From: Bradyrhizobium liaoningense | Lineage (GTDB): Bacteria; Pseudomonadota; Alphaproteobacteria; Rhizobiales; Xanthobacteraceae | Length of the DNA: 64,000 bases | Assembly: GCF_018130785.1 (NCBI RefSeq) | Contig: NZ_JAFCJT010000001.1 | Span: 1,201,077-1,265,076, forward strand | Reading direction: 5' to 3' | Shown here: piece after piece, positions 1 through 8,230 of the stretch | Numbering within the stretch: position 1 is the first letter of the stretch | Layout of the letters: each line of letters begins with the position of its first letter | Program-made: the position numbers and the translations under genes | Notes under the pieces: model-generated | The model's input: the letters and a program-made list of their open reading frames with translations, nothing else | Told to the model about the DNA's origin: nothing | Databases searched by the model: none

Positions 1-887
1 ACATTGTCGACGACCTTCACGCCCATCTTCTTCAGCTTCTCGGCCGCCGTGCGCTCGAGGTCGAACGCCTTCGCGGGCTCTTTCGTGCTGACCTCGTTGG
101 CCGCGGTCTGCACCCACTGCTTCTGTTCGGCGGACAGGCTCTGCCAGAGCTTGTCGGAGACGAACACCAGCGCGTTGTTGGCTTCGTGCTCGGTGATGTT
201 GAGGACCGGCGCGACCTCGTAGTGCTTGTTGACGAGGTAGACGTTGATGCTGTTCTCGGCGACGTCGACGACGCCGGTTTGCAAGCTCGTGTAGACGCTG
301 CCGAACGGCATATGCACGGTCTGGGCACCGTAGGCCGGGAACATGGTGTCCTCGGTCGCGGTCGCCTGGACGCGGATCTTCAGCCCCTTGATGTCGCCGA
401 CATTGTGAAGCTCCTTCTTGGAGTACATGTGGCGCACACCCTGCGAACCCGTCGCGATCACGTGCAGGCCCTGCGTGGTCTCGTCGATCATGGTCTTGAG
501 CGCTTCGAACACGCGGGGATCGGCCAGCCCCTTGATCACGTGGTTCTCGTCGCGGAACAGATAGTGCAGCGACATCACGCCGGCCTGCGGCGAGATCGTC
601 GCGGTGTTGGCCGAGGAGATGATCGCGAATTCGATGTCGCCGGCCTTCACGAGCTGGAGCACCTGCGGCTCCTGCCCGAGCTGCGCGCCGGGATACTGGT
701 CGATGATCATGGTGCCCTTGCTCAATTCCTTGAGCTTGTCGGCAAAGAGGTCGCCCGCGATGGAATAGCCGGTGTTGCGCGGCTGATCGTAGGCAAAGCG
801 GTAATGCTTCACCTCCTGTGCCCCGGCCCCGCTGACGAAAAGTACGGCGGCCATAGCCGCCAACCCACGCATGGATCGTGCAATCAT
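1..887 (-). CDS. TRAP transporter substrate-binding protein (DctP family), C-terminus cut by window edge
   Basis: The reading frame from the ATG at 885-887 stays open to the window edge, so 295 codons are visible and the end is missing. It starts with a signal peptide (charged MIARSMR, then a hydrophobic stretch ending near SGAGA-QE) and continues as a DctP-type periplasmic binding protein: a KHYRFAYDQPRNT opening, GAQLGQEPQVLQLVKAGDIEFA near residues 60-80, and GLKIRVQATATEDTMF, VHMPFGSVYTSLQTGVVDVAEN further on. These fit the family's conserved ligand-contact Arg and central TGVVD region. It lies 61 bp downstream of the dehydratase gene on the same strand, so it is probably part of one sugar-acid or organic-acid uptake and dehydration operon under the divergent GntR regulator. 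Ligand unknown. Permease genes would lie outside the window. Confidence 0.9.
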   Translation of the reverse strand, partial: MIARSMRGLAAMAAVLFVSGAGAQEVKHYRFAYDQPRNTGYSIAGDLFADKLKELSKGTMIIDQYPGAQLGQEPQVLQLVKAGDIEFAIISSANTATISPQAGVMSLHYLFRDENHVIKGLADPRVFEALKTMIDETTQGLHVIATGSQGVRHMYSKKELHNVGDIKGLKIRVQATATEDTMFPAYGAQTVHMPFGSVYTSLQTGVVDVAENSINVYLVNKHYEVAPVLNITEHEANNALVFVSDKLWQSLSAEQKQWVQTAANEVSTKEPAKAFDLERTAAEKLKKMGVKVVDN

Positions 888-948
888 CGTTTCCCCCTGT
901 TTTACCGCCCGCCGCTTTAGCGGTCTGAGCGTTCGTTCGGGTGGTTCG

Positions 949-2667
949 TCACCCCGTCTCAGTCTGCTTCCCAGTCCTCTGCATGAAATCGAAGTCGCAG
1001 CCCTCGTCGGCCTGCATGATGGTCTCGTTGAACAGCCAGGCGTAGCCACGCCGCGCCTCTTCGGGTGCTGCGGCCGGCTTCAATGCGGTGCGCCGACGCT
1101 CCAGCTCGGCAGCATCGACCAGCAGCTCGATGCTGCGCCTGGCAACATCCAGGCTGATCATGTCGCCGTTCTTCACCAGCGCGAGCGGCCCGCCGACGGC
1201 GGATTCCGGCGTGATATGAAGCACGATGGTGCCAAACGCGGTGCCGCTCATGCGCGCATCCGAAATGCGCACCATGTCCTTGGTGCCGCCGCGCGCGAGC
1301 TTCTTCGGGATCGGCAGATACCCCGCCTCGGGCATGCCGGGCGCGCCCTTGGGGCCGGCGTTGCGCAGCACCAGCACGTCGTCGGAGTTCACGTCGAGCT
1401 CGGGATCATCGACCCGCAAGGTCATGTCCTCGACGGATTCGAACACCACCGCGCGCCCCGTGTGCTTCAACAGCTTGGGGCTCGCGGCCGACTGCTTGAT
1501 GACGGCGCCGCGCGGCGCGAGGTTGCCGTGCAGAACGGCAAGGCCGCCTTCCTTCTTGATCGGATTGTCGCGCGGGCGGATCGCGTCCTGGCCTGGCACG
1601 TCCTCCGCATTCGCCACAACATCGCGCAGCGTCTGGCCGGAGATGGTCTTGGCGTCGAGATCGACGAGGTCGCCAAGCTGTGCCAGCAATTTCGGCACGC
1701 CGCCGGCGTGGTGGAAGTGCTCCATGTAATGTTCGCCCGACGGCTTGAGATCGACCAGCACCGGCACTTCGCGGCCGATCTGGTCGAACACCTCGAGGTC
1801 GAGCCGATGCGGCGAGCGATGCGCCATCGCCGTCAGATGGATCAGGCCGTTGGTCGAGCCGCCGATGGCCTGAAGCACGACCTGCGCGTTCCTGAACGAT
1901 GCCGGCGTCAAGAGTTCGCTCGGCTTCGGCCCCTTGGTCTTGGCCATCTCCGCCGCAACCCGGCCGCTCGCTTCAGCCAGACGGAAGCGCTCGGCATGCG
2001 GCGCCGGGATCGTCGCACTCATCGGCAGCGAGAGACCCATGGCTTCGATCATGCAGGCCATGGTCGAGGCCGTGCCCATCACCATGCAGGTGCCGACCGA
2101 CGGCGCGAGGCGGCCATTGACCGCCTCGATCTCGGCATCGTCCATTTCGCCGGCGCGATACTTGCCCCAGAGACGGCGGCAGTCGGTGCAGGCGCCGAGC
2201 ACCTCACCCTTATGGTGGCCGACGACCATCGGCCCGACCGGGATGACCACGGTCGGCAAATCGGCGCTGATCGCGGCCATGACCTGCGCAGGAAGGGTCT
2301 TGTCGCAGCCGCCGATCACGATCACCGAATCCATCGGCTGCGCCCGGATCATCTCCTCGGTGTCCATCGCCATCAGGTTGCGCAGATACATCGAGGTCGG
2401 ATGCGCGAAGCTCTCGGCGATCGAGATGGTCGGAAACACGAACGGCATGGCGCCCGACAGCATCACGCCGCGCTTCGCGGCCTCAATGATCTGCGGGACG
2501 TTGCCGTGGCAGGGATTGTAGTCGCTGTAGGTGTTGGTGATGCCGACGATCGGGCGCTCCAGCGCGTCGTCGGAATAGCCCATGGCCTTGATGAACGCCT
2601 TGCGCAGGAACAGCGAGAAGCCGGCATCGCCATAGCTGGTCAGACCCTTGCGCAAGCCACTCGTCAT
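949..2667 (-). CDS. IlvD/EDD family dehydratase (sugar-acid or dihydroxy-acid type)
   Basis: About 572 residues, the normal length for the family. Conserved features are GITNTYSDYNPCHGN near the start (first cluster cysteine), GGCDKTLPAQVMA (second cysteine), LGACTDCRRLW, and GTCMVMGTASTMACMIEAMGLSLP in the middle, all typical of [Fe-S]-dependent dehydratases. Members make 2-keto acids from dihydroxy acids (IlvD) or from aldonates such as arabonate, xylonate and gluconate. The setting beside a TRAP binding protein and a divergent GntR regulator favours sugar-acid dehydration over valine synthesis, but the substrate cannot be read from sequence. The start was chosen as the second of two adjacent ATGs (2667; the other is 2670), 7 nt after a GAGGAG ribosome site; a longer TTG start at 2682 lacks one. 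Confidence 0.92.
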   Translation of the reverse strand: MTSGLRKGLTSYGDAGFSLFLRKAFIKAMGYSDDALERPIVGITNTYSDYNPCHGNVPQIIEAAKRGVMLSGAMPFVFPTISIAESFAHPTSMYLRNLMAMDTEEMIRAQPMDSVIVIGGCDKTLPAQVMAAISADLPTVVIPVGPMVVGHHKGEVLGACTDCRRLWGKYRAGEMDDAEIEAVNGRLAPSVGTCMVMGTASTMACMIEAMGLSLPMSATIPAPHAERFRLAEASGRVAAEMAKTKGPKPSELLTPASFRNAQVVLQAIGGSTNGLIHLTAMAHRSPHRLDLEVFDQIGREVPVLVDLKPSGEHYMEHFHHAGGVPKLLAQLGDLVDLDAKTISGQTLRDVVANAEDVPGQDAIRPRDNPIKKEGGLAVLHGNLAPRGAVIKQSAASPKLLKHTGRAVVFESVEDMTLRVDDPELDVNSDDVLVLRNAGPKGAPGMPEAGYLPIPKKLARGGTKDMVRISDARMSGTAFGTIVLHITPESAVGGPLALVKNGDMISLDVARRSIELLVDAAELERRRTALKPAAAPEEARRGYAWLFNETIMQADEGCDFDFMQRTGKQTETG

Positions 2668-2710
2668 CATGCCACTCCTCAAGTTGCCATTGTGGTACAG
2701 CCTGCCCCTC

Positions 2711-2788
2711 GATTGTCAATAAGATTGGTCCATATTGTCGCGGTTTCTGGCCTGAGACACCGCTTTTGACCACGAATTATTGACAATC
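2711..2788. promoter_or_regulatory. Divergent promoter region with a 12-bp inverted repeat, candidate GntR operator pair
   Basis: GATTGTCAATAA at 2711-2722 and its exact reverse complement TTATTGACAATC at 2777-2788 face each other across 54 bp. Each arm contains ATTGTCAAT, itself an ATTG-N-CAAT palindrome. Each arm also supplies a TTGACA that could be the -35 element of the promoter facing its own gene, so a bound regulator would occlude both promoters. Fits autoregulated FCD-type GntR control of the dehydratase operon; binding is inferred. Confidence 0.65.
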
Positions 2789-2840
2789 CAGCCCGTCCCT
2801 GCTCCACAGGACGGACCGGCCGAAGCCGGAGGCTGAGGGG

Positions 2841-3527
2841 ATGTCCGACATTCGCACCGCTGAGGCAATGCCGGTCCGGCGCGACGACCCGGACGACGTC
2901 GTCGCGCGGCTGGAGGAGGACATCATCTTCGGCCGCCTGCCGCCGGGTGCGCGCCTGACCGAAGACGCGCTGATGTCGCGCTACGGCACCTCCCGCCACT
3001 TCGTGCGCCAGGCGCTGGTCGATGCCGAACGCCGCGGCATCGTCCGCCGCGAGAAGAATGTCGGCGCCACCGTGCGGTTCTACTCGGCCGAGGAAGTCCG
3101 GCAGATCTACGAGGTCCGCGAGATGCTGACGCGACAGGCCGCGCTGATGATCCCCCTGCCCGCGCCGCAAGCCCTGATCGACGAACTCTCCGCCTTGCAG
3201 CGGGACTATTGCGCGAAGGCCGACATCCGCGACCTGCGCGGTATCCACGAAGCCAACGACGCCTTCCACGTCGCGCTGTTCGCAGCCTGCGGCAACCCCT
3301 ATCTGGTGCGTTCGCTCCAGGACTACATGAACCTCACGCTGCCGATGCGCGCCAAGAACCTCGCCGACCGCGAGGGTCTCGCCCAATCGCGCCGCCAGCA
3401 CGAATTGATGATCGAGCTGTTGAAGGGCCGCGACAGCTGGGCGCTGGCCCAGCTCTGTGTGGATCACATGCAGTTCAGCAAGGCGGACTATCTGGCGCGG
3501 ATTTCTGGGGGCGAGGCACGGCAGTAG
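2841..3527 (+). CDS. GntR family transcriptional regulator, FCD (FadR) subfamily
   Basis: 228 residues. An N-terminal winged helix-turn-helix (DVVARLEEDIIFGRLPPGARL, then EDALMSRYGTSRHFVRQAL, residues about 18-85) is followed by an all-helical FCD ligand domain. Characteristic FCD positions are seen in VREMLTRQAALM, HEANDAFHVALFAACGNPYLV (metal-binding region) and RRQHELMIELLKGRD. FCD regulators usually respond to sugar acids or organic acids and repress an adjacent catabolic operon. It is divergent from the dehydratase/TRAP genes with a paired operator between them. The last 33 codons resemble a gene fragment at 6751-6842, evidence of a lost paralogue. Confidence 0.93.
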   Translation: MSDIRTAEAMPVRRDDPDDVVARLEEDIIFGRLPPGARLTEDALMSRYGTSRHFVRQALVDAERRGIVRREKNVGATVRFYSAEEVRQIYEVREMLTRQAALMIPLPAPQALIDELSALQRDYCAKADIRDLRGIHEANDAFHVALFAACGNPYLVRSLQDYMNLTLPMRAKNLADREGLAQSRRQHELMIELLKGRDSWALAQLCVDHMQFSKADYLARISGGEARQ

Positions 3528-3543
3528 GCTTCGCTTCGACGTC

Positions 3544-4002
3544 TCAGGAGTTCGCGACCGGCCGGCACGCGACGAGGACTGTGCCGATGCATTGCAGCAC
3601 GATTTCGCGTTTCTGATTACGGAGATGTATCTGGTTGCGGACGACACCCCTGTCGGGATGCGACTTGGTTTCGCGCTTCTCCAGAATCGTCACATCAAGA
3701 CCAAGCTCGTCTCCCGGGCGCACCGGCGTGGGCAACCTGAGTTCATCAAAACCGAGCCCGGCCAGGACACGAAGCGAAAACGGCTGGGTCTTGCTCAACA
3801 ATGAAATGAGGATTGCGAAGGTGTGAGCACTTGATGCCGTCAACCCCGCAAAGACCGAGCGTGCGGCAGCTTCCTCATCGACATGAAAGGGCTGCGGGTC
3901 GAACTTCCTGGCAAATTCAATGATCTCGTCCTTCGATACCTGATACGGGCCCGCCGTCCGCAATCTGCCGACCTCAGCCTCGTCGAAATACAGGATGGCC
4001 AT
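3544..4002 (-). CDS. MaoC-like hot-dog fold dehydratase/hydratase
   Basis: 152 residues, the usual size of single-domain MaoC proteins. Near the N-terminus, YQVSKDEIIEFARKFDPQPFHVDEEAA carries the family Asp/His pair (FDPQPFH), the catalytic residues of R-specific enoyl-CoA hydratases. A later RPGDELGLDVTILEKRETKSHPDRGVV segment matches the second half of the hot-dog fold. Probably hydrates an enoyl-CoA or a related thioester; substrate unknown. The gene converges on the GntR gene 16 bp away. The ATG at 4002 sits 5 nt after a GGGAGG ribosome site. Confidence 0.85.
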   Translation of the reverse strand: MAILYFDEAEVGRLRTAGPYQVSKDEIIEFARKFDPQPFHVDEEAAARSVFAGLTASSAHTFAILISLLSKTQPFSLRVLAGLGFDELRLPTPVRPGDELGLDVTILEKRETKSHPDRGVVRNQIHLRNQKREIVLQCIGTVLVACRPVANS

Positions 4003-4097
4003 CAACGCCTCCCAAGCGCTGGCTGGATGTGATGCCTACCCGTCCCGCCGCTCAAGGTCCGCAGATGGCGCGGATCGGCGCTACCGCACATGCACGT

Positions 4098-4511
4098 TCA
4101 GTACCGCCTCAGCAGACCGCGATCCACGCCGGCATCGCCATAGTCGGCGCAGGCCGCTTTTGGGTTCTTGATCAAGTCCGCCCGAACGCGTCTGAACGTC
4201 TTGCCGGCCGCGTCGGACACCTCGGGGCGGAACTTGCCGGGGTCGTAGGTCTCGCCGTCGCGGGCCTTGATGGCGGCGGCATAGGCGTCGATCATGGCCA
4301 TCGCGGCCTCGGGGCTGCCGAGCAGCCGGGCGCCGAGCTGAACGCCGCCGGCACCATCGACCTCGTAACCGTCGCATCGCTGCTCCAACACGACGGAGGC
4401 CGTTACGAGCTGGTCGAGGAATGTCGCCTCGGCGTCGCTGAGGGCTGCGGCTCGCGCAAGCTCTGAGACGATCATCGCGAGCATCGCGACAGCGGATAGC
4501 GCGACTTTCAA
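4098..4511 (-). CDS. Small exported protein of unknown function
   Basis: 137 residues with a clear signal peptide (MKVALSAVAMLAMIVSELARAAA). The mature part has two Cys (EQRCDGYEV, KAACADYGD) that could pair in the periplasm, and no domain I recognise. Its start overlaps the stop of the GlsB-type gene by 4 bp (ATGA at 4508-4511), so the two are translationally coupled and probably act in the envelope together. Small two-cysteine exported proteins of this type are frequent in Bradyrhizobium genomes, by general recollection only. Confidence 0.75.
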   Translation of the reverse strand: MKVALSAVAMLAMIVSELARAAALSDAEATFLDQLVTASVVLEQRCDGYEVDGAGGVQLGARLLGSPEAAMAMIDAYAAAIKARDGETYDPGKFRPEVSDAAGKTFRRVRADLIKNPKAACADYGDAGVDRGLLRRY

Positions 4512-4771
4512 GCGCGCCCCTGACGGCCCATGACAAGCCCGTACAGGAAGAGGAGAATGATGGCGCCGACGATGCTCCCGATGAAGCCGGCGCCCTCCCC
4601 GAACTTATACCATCCCACGGCCTGACCGAGCCAGGTCGCGACGAACGCGCCGACGATTCCCAAAATCGTCGTCAGGATAAACCCCGTGGGCTCGGATTTG
4701 TCGCCGGGCATGATGAATTTCGCGACTACGCCGACGATAAATCCAATGATGATCGTCCAAAGGATACCCAT
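4508..4771 (-). CDS. GlsB/YeaQ/YmgE family membrane protein
   Basis: 87 residues with three hydrophobic segments: GILWTIIIGFIVGVVAKF, GFILTTILGIVGAFVATWLG and GFIGSIVGAIILLFLYGLV. The GDKSEPTGF linker and glycine-rich helices are typical of the transglycosylase-associated GlsB/YeaQ family of small inner-membrane proteins, linked to envelope stress; the molecular activity is not known. The start chosen is ATG 4771, 8 nt after GGAG; an ATG two codons earlier (4777) is only 2 nt from that site. It leads a two-gene unit with the exported protein downstream. A FixK/FNR-type box lies about 90 bp upstream. Confidence 0.9.
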   Translation of the reverse strand: MGILWTIIIGFIVGVVAKFIMPGDKSEPTGFILTTILGIVGAFVATWLGQAVGWYKFGEGAGFIGSIVGAIILLFLYGLVMGRQGRA

Positions 4772-4858
4772 GTCCATCGCTCCATTCGGTCGGTTTGCAC
4801 ATCAACGTCTGAAGGAATGCGTGATCGCTTGATGGGCCAGACGATCCCGGGAACGACG

Positions 4859-4872
4859 TTGATCTAGATCAA
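4859..4872. promoter_or_regulatory. Perfect FNR/FixK-type box
   Basis: TTGATCTAGATCAA is a complete 14-bp palindrome matching the FNR/FixK pattern TTGAT-N4-ATCAA. It lies 88 bp from the start of the glsB-type gene (minus strand) and 91 bp from the start of the transglutaminase gene (plus strand), so either or both promoters could be oxygen-controlled. In rhizobia FixK proteins activate from such boxes centred near -40. The match is seen directly; regulation is inferred. Confidence 0.6.
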
Positions 4873-4962
4873 TGGGCGGAAGCGGCCGGGCCGAAAGCTG
4901 GTGCCTGCTCTCTTGCGCGGGAAGGCGCTCAATGCGCTCCGCAACGCGAAGCGGATCAACGC

Positions 4963-5868
4963 ATGGCGATCATAGGCGAGATCACGCACACCACGACCTA
5001 CCGCTATGCAAAGCCGGTGAGGTTCGGCACGCACCGGGCGATGTTCCTGCCGCGGCGCGGCGCCTCGACCCGGCTGCTTCGCTGGTCAGCTTCCACCAGC
5101 CTGTCATCAAAGGTGCACTGGGTCACCGACTCCCGTTCCAATGCCGTTACGGTGATGGACTTCAGCGAACCCGGCAGCGAGCTGACGTTCACGTTCAAGG
5201 TGCGCGGCGTCTATTTCGGCATCAAGGGCCTGGAGTCGTTTCCGCTCGAGCCGAGGGCCGAGGAAGTGCCCGTGCAGTATACGCCGGACGAGTGGACCGA
5301 CCTTGCCGGGTATCTGCGTCCGCATGCCGACGATCCGGACGGCAGCCATGCGGCGTGGACCAAGAGCTTCGTTGCCGGCGATCAGGACCGGACCGCCGAC
5401 GTGCTGCACCGCATGCTGGGCTCGTTTCGCAGCGAGTTCGCCTATCGCGGAAGAGATGCGGAAGGCACGCAGTCCCCCAGCGAGACGCTGCGCACCAAAT
5501 CAGGCACCTGCCGGGACTTCGCTTGGCTGATGATCGAGACGTTGCGCCGGCTCGGGTTCGCGTCTCGTTTCGTCAGCGGCTATCTCTACGACGCATCGCT
5601 CGATGGCGGCGCGGTGGGCATGACCGGCTCCGGCGCGACCCACGCATGGGTGCAGGTGTTCCTGCCCGGCGCCGGCTGGCTCGATTACGATCCAACCAAC
5701 AGCCTCAGCGACGGCTTCGACCTCATCCCCGTGGCCATCGCGCGGCATCCGGGCCAGGCCGTGCCGCTGGCCGGCTCGTGGTTCGGCGATCCCGGCGACT
5801 ATCTCGGCATGTCGATCAATGTCGCCGTTCACAAGATCGGCGAAGTGCTGGATCCTTCGGAGGGATAA
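4963..5868 (+). CDS. Transglutaminase-like cysteine protease family protein
   Basis: 301 residues. An N-terminal beta-rich region (GEITHTTTYRYAKPVRFGTHRAMFLPR, the Bact_transglu_N type) precedes a transglutaminase core whose triad is visible: Cys in KSGTCRDFAWL, His in GATHAWVQVFLPG, Asp in WLDYDPTN. No signal peptide is obvious, so it is probably cytoplasmic. Relatives act as proteases or amidases, but the substrate is not known. The gene starts 91 bp after the FixK-type box and is followed 32 bp later by the ion channel gene, so the two may be cotranscribed. Confidence 0.88.
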   Translation: MAIIGEITHTTTYRYAKPVRFGTHRAMFLPRRGASTRLLRWSASTSLSSKVHWVTDSRSNAVTVMDFSEPGSELTFTFKVRGVYFGIKGLESFPLEPRAEEVPVQYTPDEWTDLAGYLRPHADDPDGSHAAWTKSFVAGDQDRTADVLHRMLGSFRSEFAYRGRDAEGTQSPSETLRTKSGTCRDFAWLMIETLRRLGFASRFVSGYLYDASLDGGAVGMTGSGATHAWVQVFLPGAGWLDYDPTNSLSDGFDLIPVAIARHPGQAVPLAGSWFGDPGDYLGMSINVAVHKIGEVLDPSEG

Positions 5869-5900
5869 GTGCCGAAAGATCCGCGCGGCGGCCGCTGACC

Positions 5901-6731
5901 ATGGCGCTTGATCGCAACAGCACGAGGGGACATGGGCTGCTCGATGCAGTCGTCGTCCCATTCGAGGCCCTGAAAGGCAGGATCCGACAGCTCTATGAAG
6001 GTGACACATTCGGCTGCATCAAATTCCGATACGCCCTGCTTGCACTCGATATCGTCACGGTCCTGTTCATCATCGCGACCTCTTTCCTGCCTCGCAACAG
6101 GGCCATCGAATCGCTCGATGTCGTGTTCGGCGTCCTGATCCTTGCGGATTTCGCGGCGCGGATGATCATCAGCCGCCAGCCGCTGCGCGACCTGGCGCGG
6201 CTTTCGACCTGGACCGACATCGTCGTCATCATTTCGTTCCTTGCGCCGCTTGCCGGAGAAGCCGGCGGCTTCCTGCGTGCATTTCGAACATTGCGACTGC
6301 TGCGTGACTATCAGATGGTGGCGCGGCTGCGGGTCGATAGCGCCTTCTTCCGCCGAAACGAGGAAGTCGTCTTTGCGGTCGCGAACCTCGGGGTGTTCAT
6401 CTTCGTGATGACAGGGATCGTCTACGAGACCCAGAAATCTCACAACCATCAGATCGCGAACTATGCAGACGCGCTCTACTTCACGGTCACCGCACTGACC
6501 ACGACCGGCTTCGGCGACATCACCTTGCCCGGCACCGTCGGACGCCTGATCACCGTCGTCATCATGATCTTTGGCGTGACCTTGTTCCTGAATCTCGCCA
6601 AGGCATTGCTCGCGCCGTCCAAGGTCCGCTTTCCCTGTCCGGTCTGCGGTCTACAGCGCCATGACGTCGACGCGGTGCATTGCAAGGCCTGTGGGACGGT
6701 ATTGAACATTCCCGATGAGGGCATGGACTAG
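5901..6731 (+). CDS. Voltage-gated-type potassium channel with C-terminal zinc ribbon
   Basis: 276 residues. Four S1-S4-like hydrophobic segments (FRYALLALDIVTVLFIIATSF onward, with FRTLRLLRDYQMVARLR as the arginine-bearing S4), then S5, a pore loop with the filter TTTGFGD, and S6. The filter differs from canonical TVGYGD by Phe for Tyr, which some bacterial channels share. The tail carries CPVC...CKAC, a four-cysteine zinc ribbon, unusual for this family and perhaps a sensor or assembly module. The longer upstream in-frame extension overlaps the transglutaminase gene in another frame and is rejected. Start ATG 5901. Confidence 0.88.
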   Translation: MALDRNSTRGHGLLDAVVVPFEALKGRIRQLYEGDTFGCIKFRYALLALDIVTVLFIIATSFLPRNRAIESLDVVFGVLILADFAARMIISRQPLRDLARLSTWTDIVVIISFLAPLAGEAGGFLRAFRTLRLLRDYQMVARLRVDSAFFRRNEEVVFAVANLGVFIFVMTGIVYETQKSHNHQIANYADALYFTVTALTTTGFGDITLPGTVGRLITVVIMIFGVTLFLNLAKALLAPSKVRFPCPVCGLQRHDVDAVHCKACGTVLNIPDEGMD

Positions 6732-6750
6732 GCCGCGTGCCGGCGCGAGT

Positions 6751-6842
6751 GCCGCGACAGCTGGCAGCTCTGGGTCGACCACATGCAGTTCAGCAAGTCG
6801 GATCATCTCAAGCGCATCGCTGAGGACGAGGCCGGGCGCTAG
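6751..6842 (+). pseudogene. 3' remnant of an FCD-type GntR regulator gene
   Basis: This stretch encodes CRDSWQLWVDHMQFSKSDHL and on to EDEAGR then a stop. It aligns with the last 33 codons of the intact GntR gene at 3427-3527 (GRDSWALAQLCVDHMQFSKA and on to GGEARQ). The 14 bases GCCGCGACAGCTGG are identical, followed by a 9-base in-frame deletion. No start codon or N-terminal part precedes it; the potassium channel gene ends 20 bp upstream. It is best read as the tail left after loss of a paralogue or a partial duplication. Confidence 0.7.
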
Positions 6843-7020
6843 CTAAGCAAGTTCCTGCCACGAAACGAGCTGTATAGATCCGAAACGGGAACGTCGCTAG
6901 CCCGAGCGCGTTGGAAGGCCTGAGCGAGATTCATTCCCGTCGTGCTTCGGACGTGGCAGATAACGACTCATCGGAGCGTGTCAGCCCAAGGGAGGGCTGG
7001 CTACCGCGCAGGTTTGAACA

Positions 7021-8214
7021 ATGAGGGTCTGCGGAGCGATGCGGGCCGGTTTGTTCATGGCATTGATTGCAGCGGCCTGGCTCGGCGGACAGGTCCAGGA
7101 GTCCCTCGCACAAACGCAGCCTTCCGCTTCTCCGAGTGATCCCGGGAAAGCCACTCCGCGAAAAGAAAGCGCCCCCAGGAAAGAAACGAGACGACCTGCG
7201 GACCCATTTACGATGGGCTTCGTAACCGGTACGCCGCAATGCACTGAATTCGCAATAGCGCAGGATATTGCGACCACACTGGCCAGTGGCCAGGAGTCGG
7301 GCCCTCATGGCGAAGTCGCTTTGCGGGTTGTGCCAATCGTGGGAAACGGCGGCAGCCGCAGCATCCTGGACGTGCTCACCCTGGCGGGTGCCGACGTGGC
7401 GATCGCACCTGTTATCCTGGTCGACCGGCTCCGGGAAGCAAAGACGTTCGGAGACATCTCTCACAAGCTAGTCTACATCGCCCCGCTCCATGTCGAAGAG
7501 TTCCATCTCCTCGCGCGCCCGGAGATCGCAAGCCTGGCGGATCTTGCGGGGAAGAGGGTCAATCTCGGCGAGGACGGCAGTGCCAGTGCGGTGCTTGGCC
7601 GCGAGGTGCTGAACCGTCTGGGCGTCAAGATCATCGAGTCCAACCTGGGACCGGACGCCGCACTGGAGGGGATGCGGAAGGGAGACATCTCCGCCGCCCT
7701 ATTGGTCTCGGGAAAACCAGTCAGCTTCCTCGCGCGCGTTGGGCAAGCCGGGGGTGTTCACTTCTTGCCCATTCCCTATTCCAAGGAGCTGCTGCAGCAA
7801 GACTACCTGCCATCGACGCTCCGCCACGAAGATTACCCGAATATCCTGGGGATCGATGCAACTGTCGACACGATCGCGATCAAATCCGCCCTCTTCGCCT
7901 ACAACTGGCCGCCCCGCAACGAACGGTTCCGGCTGTTGGAGTTATTCGTCCAGACACTGTTCACGCGCTTTCCTGAATTTCTCGGCGACGCACATCACCC
8001 CAAATGGCGCGAGGTGAACCTGGCCGCGCTGCTCCCCGGATGGCGACGATTCCGACCGGCAGAGCGCTGGCTCCAGCAGCAATCCGGCGGCGAGGCCGCG
8101 CTTCGCAAGGCGTTCGGCCGATTCCTCGAAGGAAAGCCAACCGCCAATCCGCCAGACCGCGAAGAATTGTTCCGGGACTTCCTGCGCTGGCGAGAACGCA
8201 ATCCGGGCAAGTGA
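7021..8214 (+). CDS. TAXI-type solute-binding protein (TRAP-associated extracytoplasmic protein)
   Basis: 397 residues. A signal peptide (MRAGLFMALIAAAWLGGQVQESLAQ) is followed by a low-complexity Pro/Lys/Arg linker (to about residue 60) and then a periplasmic-binding core. FTMGFVTGTPQCTEFAIAQDIATTLA, LRVVPIVGNGGSRSILDVLTLAGADVAIAPVI, and LADLAGKRVNLGEDGSASAVLGREVLNRLGV are typical of TAXI/NMT1-like proteins, including the GSASA ligand loop. No TRAP permease is near, so it may be an orphan receptor. It is followed by a second exported protein after a short tandem repeat. Confidence 0.75.
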   Translation: MRVCGAMRAGLFMALIAAAWLGGQVQESLAQTQPSASPSDPGKATPRKESAPRKETRRPADPFTMGFVTGTPQCTEFAIAQDIATTLASGQESGPHGEVALRVVPIVGNGGSRSILDVLTLAGADVAIAPVILVDRLREAKTFGDISHKLVYIAPLHVEEFHLLARPEIASLADLAGKRVNLGEDGSASAVLGREVLNRLGVKIIESNLGPDAALEGMRKGDISAALLVSGKPVSFLARVGQAGGVHFLPIPYSKELLQQDYLPSTLRHEDYPNILGIDATVDTIAIKSALFAYNWPPRNERFRLLELFVQTLFTRFPEFLGDAHHPKWREVNLAALLPGWRRFRPAERWLQQQSGGEAALRKAFGRFLEGKPTANPPDREELFRDFLRWRERNPGK

Positions 8215-8230
8215 GCAAGCTTTGGCGAGC

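Noticed and set aside
871..2769. Long plus-strand ORF of 632 codons
   Set aside because: It is the antisense of the dehydratase gene; its protein is Arg/His/Ala-rich with no domain, a usual artefact of high-GC third positions.
4872..5900. N-terminal extension of the ion-channel frame by 343 codons
   Set aside because: It runs through the transglutaminase gene in another frame; the channel starts cleanly at ATG 5901.
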